This document shows positions 23,372 through 32,005 of a stretch of 64,000 nucleotides of DNA, in pieces; positions within the stretch are counted from its first letter, which is position 1, and each line of letters opens with the position of its first letter. The notes beneath the pieces were generated by a model. The model saw only the letters and a list, made by a program, of their open reading frames with translations, searched no databases and was not told the origin of the DNA. The DNA lies in NCBI GenBank assembly GCA_947629775.1, contig CANRFA010000007.1:21139-85138 (forward strand), written 5' to 3'. The stretch comes from an uncultured Oscillospiraceae bacterium (GTDB taxonomy: Bacteria; Bacillota; Clostridia; Oscillospirales; Oscillospiraceae). A program made the position numbers and the translations under genes.

Positions 23372-24499
23372 TCAGCTTCTGAGGTCCGTGAGCAGGTGGC
23401 ACATCTGCTCGGCGGAGCAGATGCGGTGGTGGGCCAGGTTGTTGCGGCAGTCGGTGAGGAACACGATCCAGTCCCGCAGGCCGGGATCCGGGAAGTAGAG
23501 CAGGTACTGGCTGCGGTCCATGTTCCGGCGCAGGGTCAGCATCCAGACCATGGTGCCCAGTTCCACATCGGAGGCGGTCTGCAGTACGTCGTCGTGCTGC
23601 CAGATGTACCCGATGCGGTCCTGCTTGGGATTCCAGTACTCGGTGAACAGGGCCTCCTCGATGCGCTGCGCATGTTCGGCGACGATCGTCAGGCGCTCCA
23701 TTTCGATACCGGCAAAGGCGGACTGGATCTGGGCCCGCCAGACCCGCTGGTCCAGCTCGTCCTTTTCCGGAATGCGCGCCGGACGGGGCAGACGGCGCTC
23801 TTCCCACATCTGAAGCAGAGCCGCGGCAGGATCCTGGTCCTCAAAGCGGATGGTCTGGATCATGTCCGGGATCAGTTCCACGCTGCCCAGGGTCAGGTTG
23901 GAGGCCAGGCAGGCGGCGTAGTTTTTCAGCGCGGGAGGAATGTTGGTGTTGGCGTCGGCGAGGATGCTGGCGTAGAGCATGCTGTCGCCGGGGCGGATAT
24001 ACGTGTCGTAGAAGAGCTCCTTGACCCGGCCGGAGACCGGAGGAACCTTTGTATTGGGGGACACCTCCAGAACGAAGGCCCCATCCTGGTCCAGGGACTT
24101 CTTGCGGTTGTCGTTGAGGAAATGGACCAGGGACTCCACGTCCTCCTCTTCCCCGGCGACGATCCAGGCCACGCAGTTGGCCATGGGTTTTTCCTTCTGC
24201 AGGTAGCGCATCTGGGCCTCGAATTCACCGGGGCACATGCGCTCCATGCGGGGGCACAGGTTCTGAAGCAGCCAGAGGACCACCTCGTTGCGGGACCTGT
24301 TGCGCCAGTAGAGGGTGTGGAAGGCGGCGTCTTCCAAGTGATGCCGGACCAGGTCCGGCAGCTGTTCTTTCCAGACCAGCCTGTCGGACAGGCGCAGCAC
24401 AATGTTGACGCCCTCGGAGAGGGACTGGGCGATTTCCTCGATGAGGAGGCGGGGACCGGTGATGTTTTCCCACCAGAAACTGGAGACATCATCCAGCAT
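23372..24499 (-). CDS. Partner protein of the giant ATPase, with C-terminal HEPN-like RNNLAH motif
   Basis: A 375-residue soluble protein that I cannot place in a named family. Residues about 8-150 read like a P-loop NTPase fold without a Walker A: WWENITGPRLLIEEIAQSL, then a strand VNIVLRLSD where a GxxxxGK[ST] loop would be expected, later ANCVAWIVAG and AFVLEVSP. The last 90 residues are helical and contain RDWIVFLTDCRNNLAHHR, in which R352-x4-H357 matches the HEPN ribonuclease signature. It overlaps the 3' end of the giant ATPase gene by 11 nt, so the two are translationally coupled and probably form one complex. A reasonable inference is effector (RNase) plus sensor ATPase; neither activity is shown. 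Confidence 0.8.
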   Translation of the reverse strand: MLDDVSSFWWENITGPRLLIEEIAQSLSEGVNIVLRLSDRLVWKEQLPDLVRHHLEDAAFHTLYWRNRSRNEVVLWLLQNLCPRMERMCPGEFEAQMRYLQKEKPMANCVAWIVAGEEEDVESLVHFLNDNRKKSLDQDGAFVLEVSPNTKVPPVSGRVKELFYDTYIRPGDSMLYASILADANTNIPPALKNYAACLASNLTLGSVELIPDMIQTIRFEDQDPAAALLQMWEERRLPRPARIPEKDELDQRVWRAQIQSAFAGIEMERLTIVAEHAQRIEEALFTEYWNPKQDRIGYIWQHDDVLQTASDVELGTMVWMLTLRRNMDRSQYLLYFPDPGLRDWIVFLTDCRNNLAHHRICSAEQMCHLLTDLRS

Positions 24500-27400
24500 C
24501 GTGTCCCGCCTCCTCTCCGTCCGCCAGAAGCACTTCCAGAACGTACTCGCTGGTGCCGATGTAGCTCAGGAAGTCGCGCTGCTGGAACCGGTATTCGCCG
24601 GTCTCGTCGTTCTTCCAGAGGATGTTCATGCGCACCATCTCGTCCAGCAGGACGGTCAGGTTGTTCTCGGACATCCCGTTCAGGAGCGACAGGTTCAGTT
24701 CCTGGCGGTTGTATTCCTTGAGGTCCCGGGCGCTGTAGCCGAACAGACGGCTGGTGCCCCTGTCCCGATCCTCGTAGGTCATCTGGGCCAGCATGCAGGA
24801 GATGATGCGGTACCTGCGGTTGAGGCGGATGGTGGACATGATCCGGATGCCGATCTCCTTGCGGATATCCTGCTCCCGGAACACGGCGCGCATCTGCTCG
24901 TCCGTGATGCTGTAGGGCGGGTTGCTGCCGGGGATGACGTCGCTGTAGTAGGTGCTGTAGTCCCGGCACACGGAGGTGACCAGGGCGCGGCAGAAGGCCT
25001 GAATCAGACCGGGGTAGTTGTTGGTATTGGAGAGAATCAGCTCGATCTGGGAGTCGCCGATGTCGAAACCCAGGTAGGCCAGGGGCATGCGGATCAGCCG
25101 GGTGGCGTCGCTGACGGACATGGGGCCGATGCAGAGGGAGGACTTGATGTGCATCAGGTTGCTGTTGCCCTTCTCCGCGGTATCCATGGCCGCCACATTG
25201 TGAGTGCCGGCGAACACGAATTTCACGTGGTGCCTGGTCTGGTCCCGCAGGTTGACAATGGGACGGATGGCGGTGAAGTTGCCGGCCATGAACTCCTCGA
25301 ACAGGTGGTCCGATTCGTCCACAAAGATGCACAGGCGGCGGAAGCGGTTCTCCTCGAAGAGGGTCAGCAGGGCTTCGCACAGGTCCTCGATGGTGTGGCA
25401 GGGGTTGCTGAGCAGATGCATCCGGTAGAGCGCGTGGTTTACCTCTTCCAGCAGGCTTTCCACGCCGGAGTCCTTCACGTCCACCACGAAGGAGTAGTCC
25501 CCGTTGGCCGGATCATGGATGATTTTGCTGGCGCGGGTGAGCAGGGCGGTCTTGCCCAGCTGGCGTCCGCCGAAGACCAGGTTCGGCCCCTGGAGGCTGC
25601 ACAGCTGGTTCATCTCGCTGGTCCGTCCGATGAACATCTCGTCGGGGATGGCGCCTACGCCATTGCTGTAGAGCTGTTCGAAGGTGTAGGGCAGGGTGCA
25701 CCGGAGCAGGGCCCTCATGCGGTCGCCTTCGTCGAGGGAGGCCAGATAGAGGAGCAGCACCCGGTCGATAAAGAGGAAGGGATACTGGCGGGCGGTATTC
25801 TGCTTGAAGGTGGTGGCCACCGTGTGGCGGGCCGTGGCGGTCAGAGAACCGTCCATGAGGACGATGGTGGGGCCGTTGGGGGCCGCATCGTTGTCCATGA
25901 GGCTGATGAGGGCGGATTCCCCCTTGCAGTTGGGCAGGAAGACCAGGTAGAAGGGATCTTCCAGATCCGTGCCGAACTTGAAGATGGGGTGCGGATAGTC
26001 CTTCAGAGAACCGGGGGTCCTTTCCGCGCTGACCTCGTATACCTCGGCGGGACTGCGCAGGCGGGTGTCGTTGAGGAGGACGGAGTTCACGTGGAACCCG
26101 AGCCCGTTCAGCAGTTCCTGGATGCGCAGGCGGGTGTTCTTCATGTTCTTGCGGGCGGGCCAGGCGTCCAGCCAGGCCAGACCCTTTCTGCGTTCGTTGC
26201 TGGAGGACCAGTGGCGATATTCCTGGCCCAGGGACTCCAGGGAGTGTTCGCCCCAGTTGGAGGGCTTGTCGGCCTCGTGGGCGCGGCACTCCTGATAGTA
26301 GCCCTTTTCCAGGGACAGGAACTGGCCGAGGAAGTCCTCCTGCTGGTCCAGTGCCCGCTCGCTGACGGGCAGTTCGGTGACGCCGCTCTGCAGCTGATTG
26401 ATGCAGGAATCGGCGGTGGTGAAGTTCTGATTGTCCAGAACCTTGCGGATGGACTGCAGCAGGGGCAGGCCGGCGTACCGCTCGTCGGCGGCAAGGGAGG
26501 CGTACTGCCGTTCATAGAAGGCGGTCTGCTCCTGGATGTCCCGGTCCAGCAGAGTATCCAGACGGGACAGGAAGAGAGAGAAGCTGGCGAAGTTGCTGCT
26601 GCGGAAGAAGAGCTCCTGTACCATATCCAGGACCGTGAAGGCGGTCTCCATGGTCTGTTCCCGGATTTTGCCGTAGGCCCGGTTCAGCCGGGCTTCGCTG
26701 CGGAAGTTGTCCACTTCCAGCCTGGCGGCACGCTCCGCATTCTGAATGCCGATGGAGGAATCGGGCTGGTTGGCGCCGGTCTCGGCGAGAATGAGCGCTT
26801 GCGTGCCGTAGTTGCGGTACCAGCGGGCGCTCTCATAGTTTTCGATCTGGGTGAGAATGACGGAGGGGTCGTCCCGGCCGCTGGCCACAGCCCGCAGCAG
26901 GAAGGTCCAGGGCTCCAGTCCTCTCAGGTGATAGAGATCCGGGATGATCTGGTTCTCTCCGGTTTCGTTCAGGATCAGCTCCGGCGTCAGACAGAGGGGG
27001 AACCAGAAGTTCCGGTATTCGGGGCCGGACTCTCCGTTCAGGACCCGCAGCATCTGCTGGAGCGTGTGGTGGAGAATGACGTTGCCGGCCTGGGTGCAGG
27101 GATCCGGGCTCTGGATCTCCTCATTCAGCAGGTCGGTCAGAAGCGCCCGGGTCTGATTGAGGAGGCGGGCGTACCGATCCTTATACTGCGAGAAGTTGGA
27201 TACCTGTGCGTCGCTGACCAGTTCGACCCACCGCCGGATGACATCCACCCGTTCGCTGAGGGCCTTCTTGCAGACGCGGCGGGCGGGCGTATCGTTAGAG
27301 AGGCGCTTGACCTTGACACTGGCGTCGTCCTGCCGCAGTTCGGTCCAGCTGCGGTCGATATAGGCCTCCAGGCGCTCGTCCAGGGTCAGTTCCACCATCC

Positions 27401-30400
27401 CCAGTTCCTCTTCCAGCTGCCGGGAGATCGCCTGACAGTTTGCGACGTCGTTGGCGGAGACCCGGGCCAGGAGCATGCCGATGGGGCTGGCGGGACCCAC
27501 CATGCGCTTCAGGCAGGTCTCCAGTCCCCGCAGAGAGATGGAACTGGTGGGAGCGGTTTTCAGAACATCCGCCAGCTTCTGCAGTTCCTGAATCTGCTGC
27601 TCCCTCTGGTCGTTGCCGGCCAGGTTGCTGAGAATGGCGGGGGAGAAGCCAAGGCCGTCGTTCAGGAAAGAGATGTCTTTCAGGGTGCCGCCCAGCAGTC
27701 CGAGCAGCTGGTGCAGACCGGCGCTGGTGTCGGGGCTGACGGCCATCTGGGCGCTGTTGTACAGTTTGTGGTCGTAGGCATCGGTGGGGAACGCCATGGC
27801 CCACAGAAGATTGGAAAGGACCATGGTCTGTTCCAGACGCTGGAAGCGGGGATTCATTCCGGCCAGGGCGCTCTGCTGATCGTTGATGGAGGCGCTGGAG
27901 TATGTGTAGATTCCGTTCGGGACGCGGATGCTCTGCCGGAAGATGTGATAGAAGTGCTCGCAGGGAGCGGCGTCTTCGCCGGGCATCCTGGCCAGCACCT
28001 CCGCCATGGCGGCGGCCTCCGGCAGGTGGTCTTCGGCGATCAGAAGCACGGTCAGCTCCAGGAGCTGGTCCGGCTGCGGGGGGAGTTCCTGCTCCAGCAG
28101 CTTGCCGGCGAAGTCCCGGGAAGAGAGTTTCTCCGGTTCGGGAACCGGTTCCGGCTCCGGGATCGGGGGTGCGGACTCCTCAACCGGCTTGGGAGCCGGC
28201 CGGGACGCGGGCTTTTTCGCGGGAGGCGCGGGTTTCGCCTCGGAGACCGCGGGCGGCTCTGCGGCAGGCTTCTCCGGGGCGGCTGCCGGTTTTTCCGGTT
28301 CGGGAACCGAAGCCCGCGTTTCGGAGTTGTCTCCGCCGGTGTCCGGCTCTTCCGGGTGGCTGTCCTGGGGGGATTCTTCGCCGGACGCTTCGTCCTCTTC
28401 GCCTTCGTCCTCTTCTTCCGGTTCGAAGCCGGGCAGGGACACCTGATCGCTGTCTGTGCCGGCGGGGCCGGCCGCGGCGGGACCGGATTCCTCGGGCGCT
28501 TCCTGCGCTTCAGGTTGCGCGAGGGGTTCGGTGTTGTTGGACGGCTCCAGGTTCAGACCGAAGAAGTGGCGAAACAGTTCCGTCTCCAGACTGTCCTCAG
28601 GCCAGGGTAGCGGGCTCTTTTCCCCCTCCCACTGCAGACGGCGGATGGGGAACCAGTTTTTGCCTCTCCAGAGGAAGACGCCGCTGGCGGGCTGGAAGCC
28701 GTAGAGTGTGAATCTGGGTTTTTCGGGGATTCTGGGAAGGGACCAGCCCATATAGACGGACGGCCCGGTGGCAGATGCGACGTCTTCGGGGGTAAAGCAT
28801 ACGGTGCAGGTGATGGGACGGGCGCTTGTGGGTACGTCGACCAGGTAATGGTCCTTCACCCAGGTCAGTGTCTGGAGAATGGAATGGGGGACCGTCCGGC
28901 TGCTTTCCCGGGGAGTGGCGGTAATATGCATCACGAAGAGCATGTAGAAGGCGAGAAGCCTGGTGTGTTCGGCTTCCTGCAGCAGGAAGGCCTCGGTCAT
29001 GCCAGGCTTCGCTTCGAAGCGGCGATGTCCCGCCTGCATGGTGGTGATGCGGGTCAGATCCCGGAGGGTAGAGGGAAACTGAAGAGAACTGATGGTGAAC
29101 CCGGACAGGCTGTAGAAAGGAAGCCGGCCTTTGGAGATATGACGGCAGACGAACCCGGCGGCAGTCAGACTGTCCAGCGTTGAGCGGACACCGGGAACAA
29201 AGTCAGCGTTCTTCTGCCCTTTCTGGAAGGCCAGCATGTAGCTGAAGGTTGCCAGGGTTTCCTCATCGGCCGGGGAAATATCGGTCAGGAGCATCAGAAT
29301 GCCGCAGGACAGAGCGGGCATGCGCCGCAGCCTGTCACGGAACCGGCCGGATACGCTGGGGGAGTCGGAAGGAGAGGAGGGAGGGGTGGAGATGACGGGC
29401 TTGTCGTTGGCGGCTTTCCTGTGCCCTTTGGGGACGGGTTCCGGGGACGCGGTGTCTGTTCCGGGAGCGCTGCCTTCGGAATTTTCCTGCTCGGAGGGGC
29501 CGCTCGGAGAGGCCGCAACGGTGGCTTCCGGGGTGGAAACATGGGAGACAGCCTGTTCGATGGTATGGGAAGCCGCGCCGGGTTCCGTCGCGGCCTCGGA
29601 GGGAGTTTCCGGTGTCTCTTCCCCGGCGGGCGTTTCCGGTTCCGGAGATTCCGGCGCCATCGAAGCGGGTTCGGAAGATTCTTCCGGTTCGGAAACTTCG
29701 GGAACGGCGGGCGCAGATACGTCTGCGGCGGGTTCGGAGGTTTCTTCCACGATGGAATCTTCGGGAGCGGGTTCCTGTTCCCCCTGCGCGGGAGATTCTT
29801 CTCCGGCTTCCGGAGCTTCTTCCGCGACCGGGGCTTCAGAAAAGAGAGAAGACGGGGCCGCCTCGACAGGCGGTTCGGGCGCGGGATGTTCGGCGGAGGG
29901 CAGTGTCTCTTCCGTCTCCGGGGCAGGCTCCTCCGGCAGCGCTTCCACAGGCTGCTCCGCTTCGGGTTCTTCTGTGGCAGAGGGGGTGGCCTGTTCGGGC
30001 TCGGGTTCTTCTGTGGCAGAGGGGGTGGCCTGTTCGGGTTCGGATTCTTCTACGGCGGGCGCAGCTGTGTCTGTGGCGGGCTCCGCCTGACTGGCAGGAG
30101 CGGCAGGAGCGGCAGAAACGGAAGCTTCCATCCGGGGTTCCGCGGGAGCCGTCGGAGCATCGGCGGGGGCTGTCACGACATCTCCGGAGGCAGCGGACTT
30201 CTCGGAGCCCCAGGCGGCGTGGAAATCGGCGGCCAGTTCTTCAATGGCGGGGAGATTGCGGACGACGTCCCAGCCGGGGACAGTGGGCGCAGCGATCTTT
30301 TCTCCGGGGAGGGAGAGCCTGCTGTCCAGAAGAGCGAACGCGATCTGATAGCCGAGGTCCTGCTTCAGGCGTTTCTCGTCCTCGGGTCTGGGACGGCCCT

Positions 30401-30848
30401 TGCGGATCCATAAGATGAGGGCGGCGCAGGCGTCCAGCCCGCCTGTGCGGCCTTTGCTGAAAAGTTCCGTTTCGCTGCAGGCGGCCAGCTCCTGCTGCCT
30501 GGCCTGGAGCGCTTCGGCGTACTCCTCGTCCGAGCACCGGACGGCAAGAAAGGTGGAGGCGATGGCGCGGAAGATGTTTCCTCTGTCCGCCTGGCGGGCC
30601 TGAGCCTGGCGCAGTTCTTCGAGACTGGCAATGTAAGAGTAATCCACATCGTCAATGCCGGACTCCTGCAGCCCGCGGATGCCTGTGGTTCGTATTGCGG
30701 ACAGATTGTCCAGTATCTGCAGAACGTTGTAGTTCTCATTGTCGGTGGGGAATTCCTGGTGTTCAATCTTTTTCAGCAGCTGACAGAGCAGCTGTTGTGC
30801 CTGTTCAAACTGTGTACTGACAGGTTCCAAATGTTTCACCTTCTTCAT
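24489..30848 (-). CDS. Giant multidomain STAND-like ATPase (2119 residues), function unknown
   Basis: One uninterrupted frame of 2119 codons from ATG 30848. Rough layout: helical N-terminal domain 1-220; acidic Pro/Ala/Glu linker 221-500; globular domain about 500-768; second acidic/proline-rich linker 770-907; a long mainly helical region 908-1570; an alpha/beta segment 1570-1745; an AAA/STAND-type NTPase about 1730-2000; and a winged-helix-like end 2015-2105. The NTPase has EMFIGRTSEM, Walker A GGRQLGKT (1760-1767) and Walker B LCIFVDESDHL (D1844/E1845). No signal peptide or membrane segment is seen. Large STAND proteins usually sense an invader or stress signal and switch on an effector. 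No strong ribosome binding site precedes the ATG; a TTG at 30974 is in frame but overlaps the predicted promoter. The downstream HEPN-like gene overlaps it. Confidence 0.85.
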   Translation of the reverse strand: MKKVKHLEPVSTQFEQAQQLLCQLLKKIEHQEFPTDNENYNVLQILDNLSAIRTTGIRGLQESGIDDVDYSYIASLEELRQAQARQADRGNIFRAIASTFLAVRCSDEEYAEALQARQQELAACSETELFSKGRTGGLDACAALILWIRKGRPRPEDEKRLKQDLGYQIAFALLDSRLSLPGEKIAAPTVPGWDVVRNLPAIEELAADFHAAWGSEKSAASGDVVTAPADAPTAPAEPRMEASVSAAPAAPASQAEPATDTAAPAVEESEPEQATPSATEEPEPEQATPSATEEPEAEQPVEALPEEPAPETEETLPSAEHPAPEPPVEAAPSSLFSEAPVAEEAPEAGEESPAQGEQEPAPEDSIVEETSEPAADVSAPAVPEVSEPEESSEPASMAPESPEPETPAGEETPETPSEAATEPGAASHTIEQAVSHVSTPEATVAASPSGPSEQENSEGSAPGTDTASPEPVPKGHRKAANDKPVISTPPSSPSDSPSVSGRFRDRLRRMPALSCGILMLLTDISPADEETLATFSYMLAFQKGQKNADFVPGVRSTLDSLTAAGFVCRHISKGRLPFYSLSGFTISSLQFPSTLRDLTRITTMQAGHRRFEAKPGMTEAFLLQEAEHTRLLAFYMLFVMHITATPRESSRTVPHSILQTLTWVKDHYLVDVPTSARPITCTVCFTPEDVASATGPSVYMGWSLPRIPEKPRFTLYGFQPASGVFLWRGKNWFPIRRLQWEGEKSPLPWPEDSLETELFRHFFGLNLEPSNNTEPLAQPEAQEAPEESGPAAAGPAGTDSDQVSLPGFEPEEEDEGEEDEASGEESPQDSHPEEPDTGGDNSETRASVPEPEKPAAAPEKPAAEPPAVSEAKPAPPAKKPASRPAPKPVEESAPPIPEPEPVPEPEKLSSRDFAGKLLEQELPPQPDQLLELTVLLIAEDHLPEAAAMAEVLARMPGEDAAPCEHFYHIFRQSIRVPNGIYTYSSASINDQQSALAGMNPRFQRLEQTMVLSNLLWAMAFPTDAYDHKLYNSAQMAVSPDTSAGLHQLLGLLGGTLKDISFLNDGLGFSPAILSNLAGNDQREQQIQELQKLADVLKTAPTSSISLRGLETCLKRMVGPASPIGMLLARVSANDVANCQAISRQLEEELGMVELTLDERLEAYIDRSWTELRQDDASVKVKRLSNDTPARRVCKKALSERVDVIRRWVELVSDAQVSNFSQYKDRYARLLNQTRALLTDLLNEEIQSPDPCTQAGNVILHHTLQQMLRVLNGESGPEYRNFWFPLCLTPELILNETGENQIIPDLYHLRGLEPWTFLLRAVASGRDDPSVILTQIENYESARWYRNYGTQALILAETGANQPDSSIGIQNAERAARLEVDNFRSEARLNRAYGKIREQTMETAFTVLDMVQELFFRSSNFASFSLFLSRLDTLLDRDIQEQTAFYERQYASLAADERYAGLPLLQSIRKVLDNQNFTTADSCINQLQSGVTELPVSERALDQQEDFLGQFLSLEKGYYQECRAHEADKPSNWGEHSLESLGQEYRHWSSSNERRKGLAWLDAWPARKNMKNTRLRIQELLNGLGFHVNSVLLNDTRLRSPAEVYEVSAERTPGSLKDYPHPIFKFGTDLEDPFYLVFLPNCKGESALISLMDNDAAPNGPTIVLMDGSLTATARHTVATTFKQNTARQYPFLFIDRVLLLYLASLDEGDRMRALLRCTLPYTFEQLYSNGVGAIPDEMFIGRTSEMNQLCSLQGPNLVFGGRQLGKTALLTRASKIIHDPANGDYSFVVDVKDSGVESLLEEVNHALYRMHLLSNPCHTIEDLCEALLTLFEENRFRRLCIFVDESDHLFEEFMAGNFTAIRPIVNLRDQTRHHVKFVFAGTHNVAAMDTAEKGNSNLMHIKSSLCIGPMSVSDATRLIRMPLAYLGFDIGDSQIELILSNTNNYPGLIQAFCRALVTSVCRDYSTYYSDVIPGSNPPYSITDEQMRAVFREQDIRKEIGIRIMSTIRLNRRYRIISCMLAQMTYEDRDRGTSRLFGYSARDLKEYNRQELNLSLLNGMSENNLTVLLDEMVRMNILWKNDETGEYRFQQRDFLSYIGTSEYVLEVLLADGEEAGHDAG
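29962..30039 (-). repeat. Two tandem 39-bp repeats coding for 13-residue acidic units
   Basis: Two adjacent, almost identical 39-nt units encode repeats related to EEPEPEQATPSAT in the first acidic linker of the giant ATPase. The unit length is a multiple of three, so copy number can change without breaking the frame. It is the only exact tandem repeat I noticed in the window. Confidence 0.8.
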
Positions 30849-30945
30849 GAGTCGATAGGGCGCAGCATCCGGGGGCGTCGGCGAAGCCGGGGCGGCGGCG
30901 GGGCCTGCCCCGAGGAGGGGGAGGCGGCTGCGCAAATGTACTTCA

Positions 30946-30974
30946 ATATTACAACAGAAGCGGGAGAAAGGCAA
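30946..30974 (-). promoter_or_regulatory. Candidate promoter of the STAND/HEPN-like operon
   Basis: On the minus strand TTGCCT, a 17-nt spacer and TAATAT in a locally AT-rich patch, about 100 nt before the ATG at 30848. It lies in the 190-bp gap after the HAD gene, so the operon can be transcribed on its own. The -10 is imperfect. Confidence 0.4.
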
Positions 30975-31037
30975 CTGTCACTTTCTGTTTTCCCGCCTCC
31001 TCTCCGGCGCCGGAAGACCGGCGGGGGAAGAGGGGAG

Positions 31038-31688
31038 TCAGAGAAGCCCCTCGCGGATGGCGGCGGCGGCCGCGCCCAGGTCCGGGAAGCAGGCGTCATA
31101 GCAGCGGGCGATCTCCTCGTCCGGGGCGTAGAGATCCGGGATCATGATGGTGCGGCACCCCGCCGCATGGCCGGCCCGGACGCCGTTGAAGCTGTCCTCG
31201 AAGACGTAGCAGTCCGAAGGGGCCAGCCCCAGTCTGGCGGCGGCGGTGAGGAAGGCCTCAGGATCCGGCTTGCAGCGGGTCAGGTCCTCCCGGCAGATCA
31301 CGTCCTCGAAGAAGGGCAGCAGCCCGGCCCGCTCCAGATTGCTCACCACCCGGCGCCGATGGGAACTGCTGGCCACCGCCATGCGGACGCCATGCTCCTG
31401 AAAGAGCCCGAGAATGACCCGCAGGCCGGGCTTTTTCACCAGCTCCTTCTCCTGCAGGTCGTAGCTGATGGCATACGTCAGGTCGATATAGGCCTGGGCG
31501 TCAATCTCCGGCAGCCAGGCGTGAACGGTCCGCGTCAGGGCCTCTCCGTTGGAACCGGTTACGGCGGCGTGAAATCCCTTCGGCATGACGAACCCCATGC
31601 GCTCCGCGGCCATGTTCCAGGCCCGTATGAACTGCACTTCCGTATCGAAGATAAGACCATCCTGGTCGAAAACAGCACCATGCAGCAT
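31038..31688 (-). CDS. HAD-superfamily hydrolase (beta-phosphoglucomutase/phosphatase-like)
   Basis: A 216-residue HAD subfamily I protein. Motif I is AVFDQDGLIFDTE, with the nucleophile aspartate followed by the acid/base aspartate. Motif II is the serine of MAVASSSHR, motif III the lysine of CKPDPEAF and motif IV FEDSFNGVRAG. A helical cap lies after motif I. It is probably a sugar-phosphate phosphatase or mutase in the cytoplasm. I start it at ATG 31688 with GGAGG 7 nt upstream; the first 92 residues of the track ORF are the intergenic region. It is divergent from a GntR regulator. Confidence 0.9.
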   Translation of the reverse strand: MLHGAVFDQDGLIFDTEVQFIRAWNMAAERMGFVMPKGFHAAVTGSNGEALTRTVHAWLPEIDAQAYIDLTYAISYDLQEKELVKKPGLRVILGLFQEHGVRMAVASSSHRRRVVSNLERAGLLPFFEDVICREDLTRCKPDPEAFLTAAARLGLAPSDCYVFEDSFNGVRAGHAAGCRTIMIPDLYAPDEEIARCYDACFPDLGAAAAAIREGLL

Positions 31689-31718
31689 CTGGATGCCTCC
31701 ATTGTTGTCAGTTATCCT

Positions 31719-31735
31719 CTGTCCCGGCGGGACAG
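31719..31735. promoter_or_regulatory. Candidate operator palindrome between HAD and GntR genes
   Basis: The dyad CTGTCCC-ggc-GGGACAG lies in the leader of the HAD gene, about 30 nt before its ATG. It could be a binding site for the divergent GntR-family regulator or simply an mRNA hairpin. The rest of the 31689-32005 gap holds the GntR promoter and nothing else that I recognise. Confidence 0.4.
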
Positions 31736-31878
31736 GGCCGTTACCAGAATAGCACATGCCCGGGGAAAAATCTACCCGTTCTTTCCGGAAGAAACTGCCG
31801 GGACAGGAGCGGGACTCTGGAGACCGATGGGAGAGAGCGGTCCGGTCGGAAAACCCGGGGAGGCGTCGGGGGAAATCC

Positions 31879-31907
31879 TTGCAATCCGGTGTGTGGGAGC
31901 TTATAAT
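31879..31907 (+). promoter_or_regulatory. Promoter of the GntR regulator gene
   Basis: TTGCAA, a 17-nt spacer and a consensus TATAAT, with a start near 31914 and a leader of about 90 nt. Confidence 0.7.
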
Positions 31908-32005
31908 ACCAGGAAAGGTCTGCACTCCGAAGCGGAAACGGGCCGGCGGAGCGGGATGGAACATCGGATCCGACGATACGGAAAGCGGAAAGGCAGTGAT
32001 GCAGG

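Noticed and set aside
24402-28610. 1402-residue plus-strand ORF opposite the giant ATPase
   Set aside because: It is the complement of a GC-rich coding frame, with a repetitive His/Gly/Val/Gln-rich composition and no domain motifs. The minus-strand frame has Walker motifs and a clear terminator.
29962-30039. Tandem 39-bp repeat considered as a CRISPR-like element
   Set aside because: Only two units, directly abutting without spacers, and in frame within the acidic linker of the giant protein.
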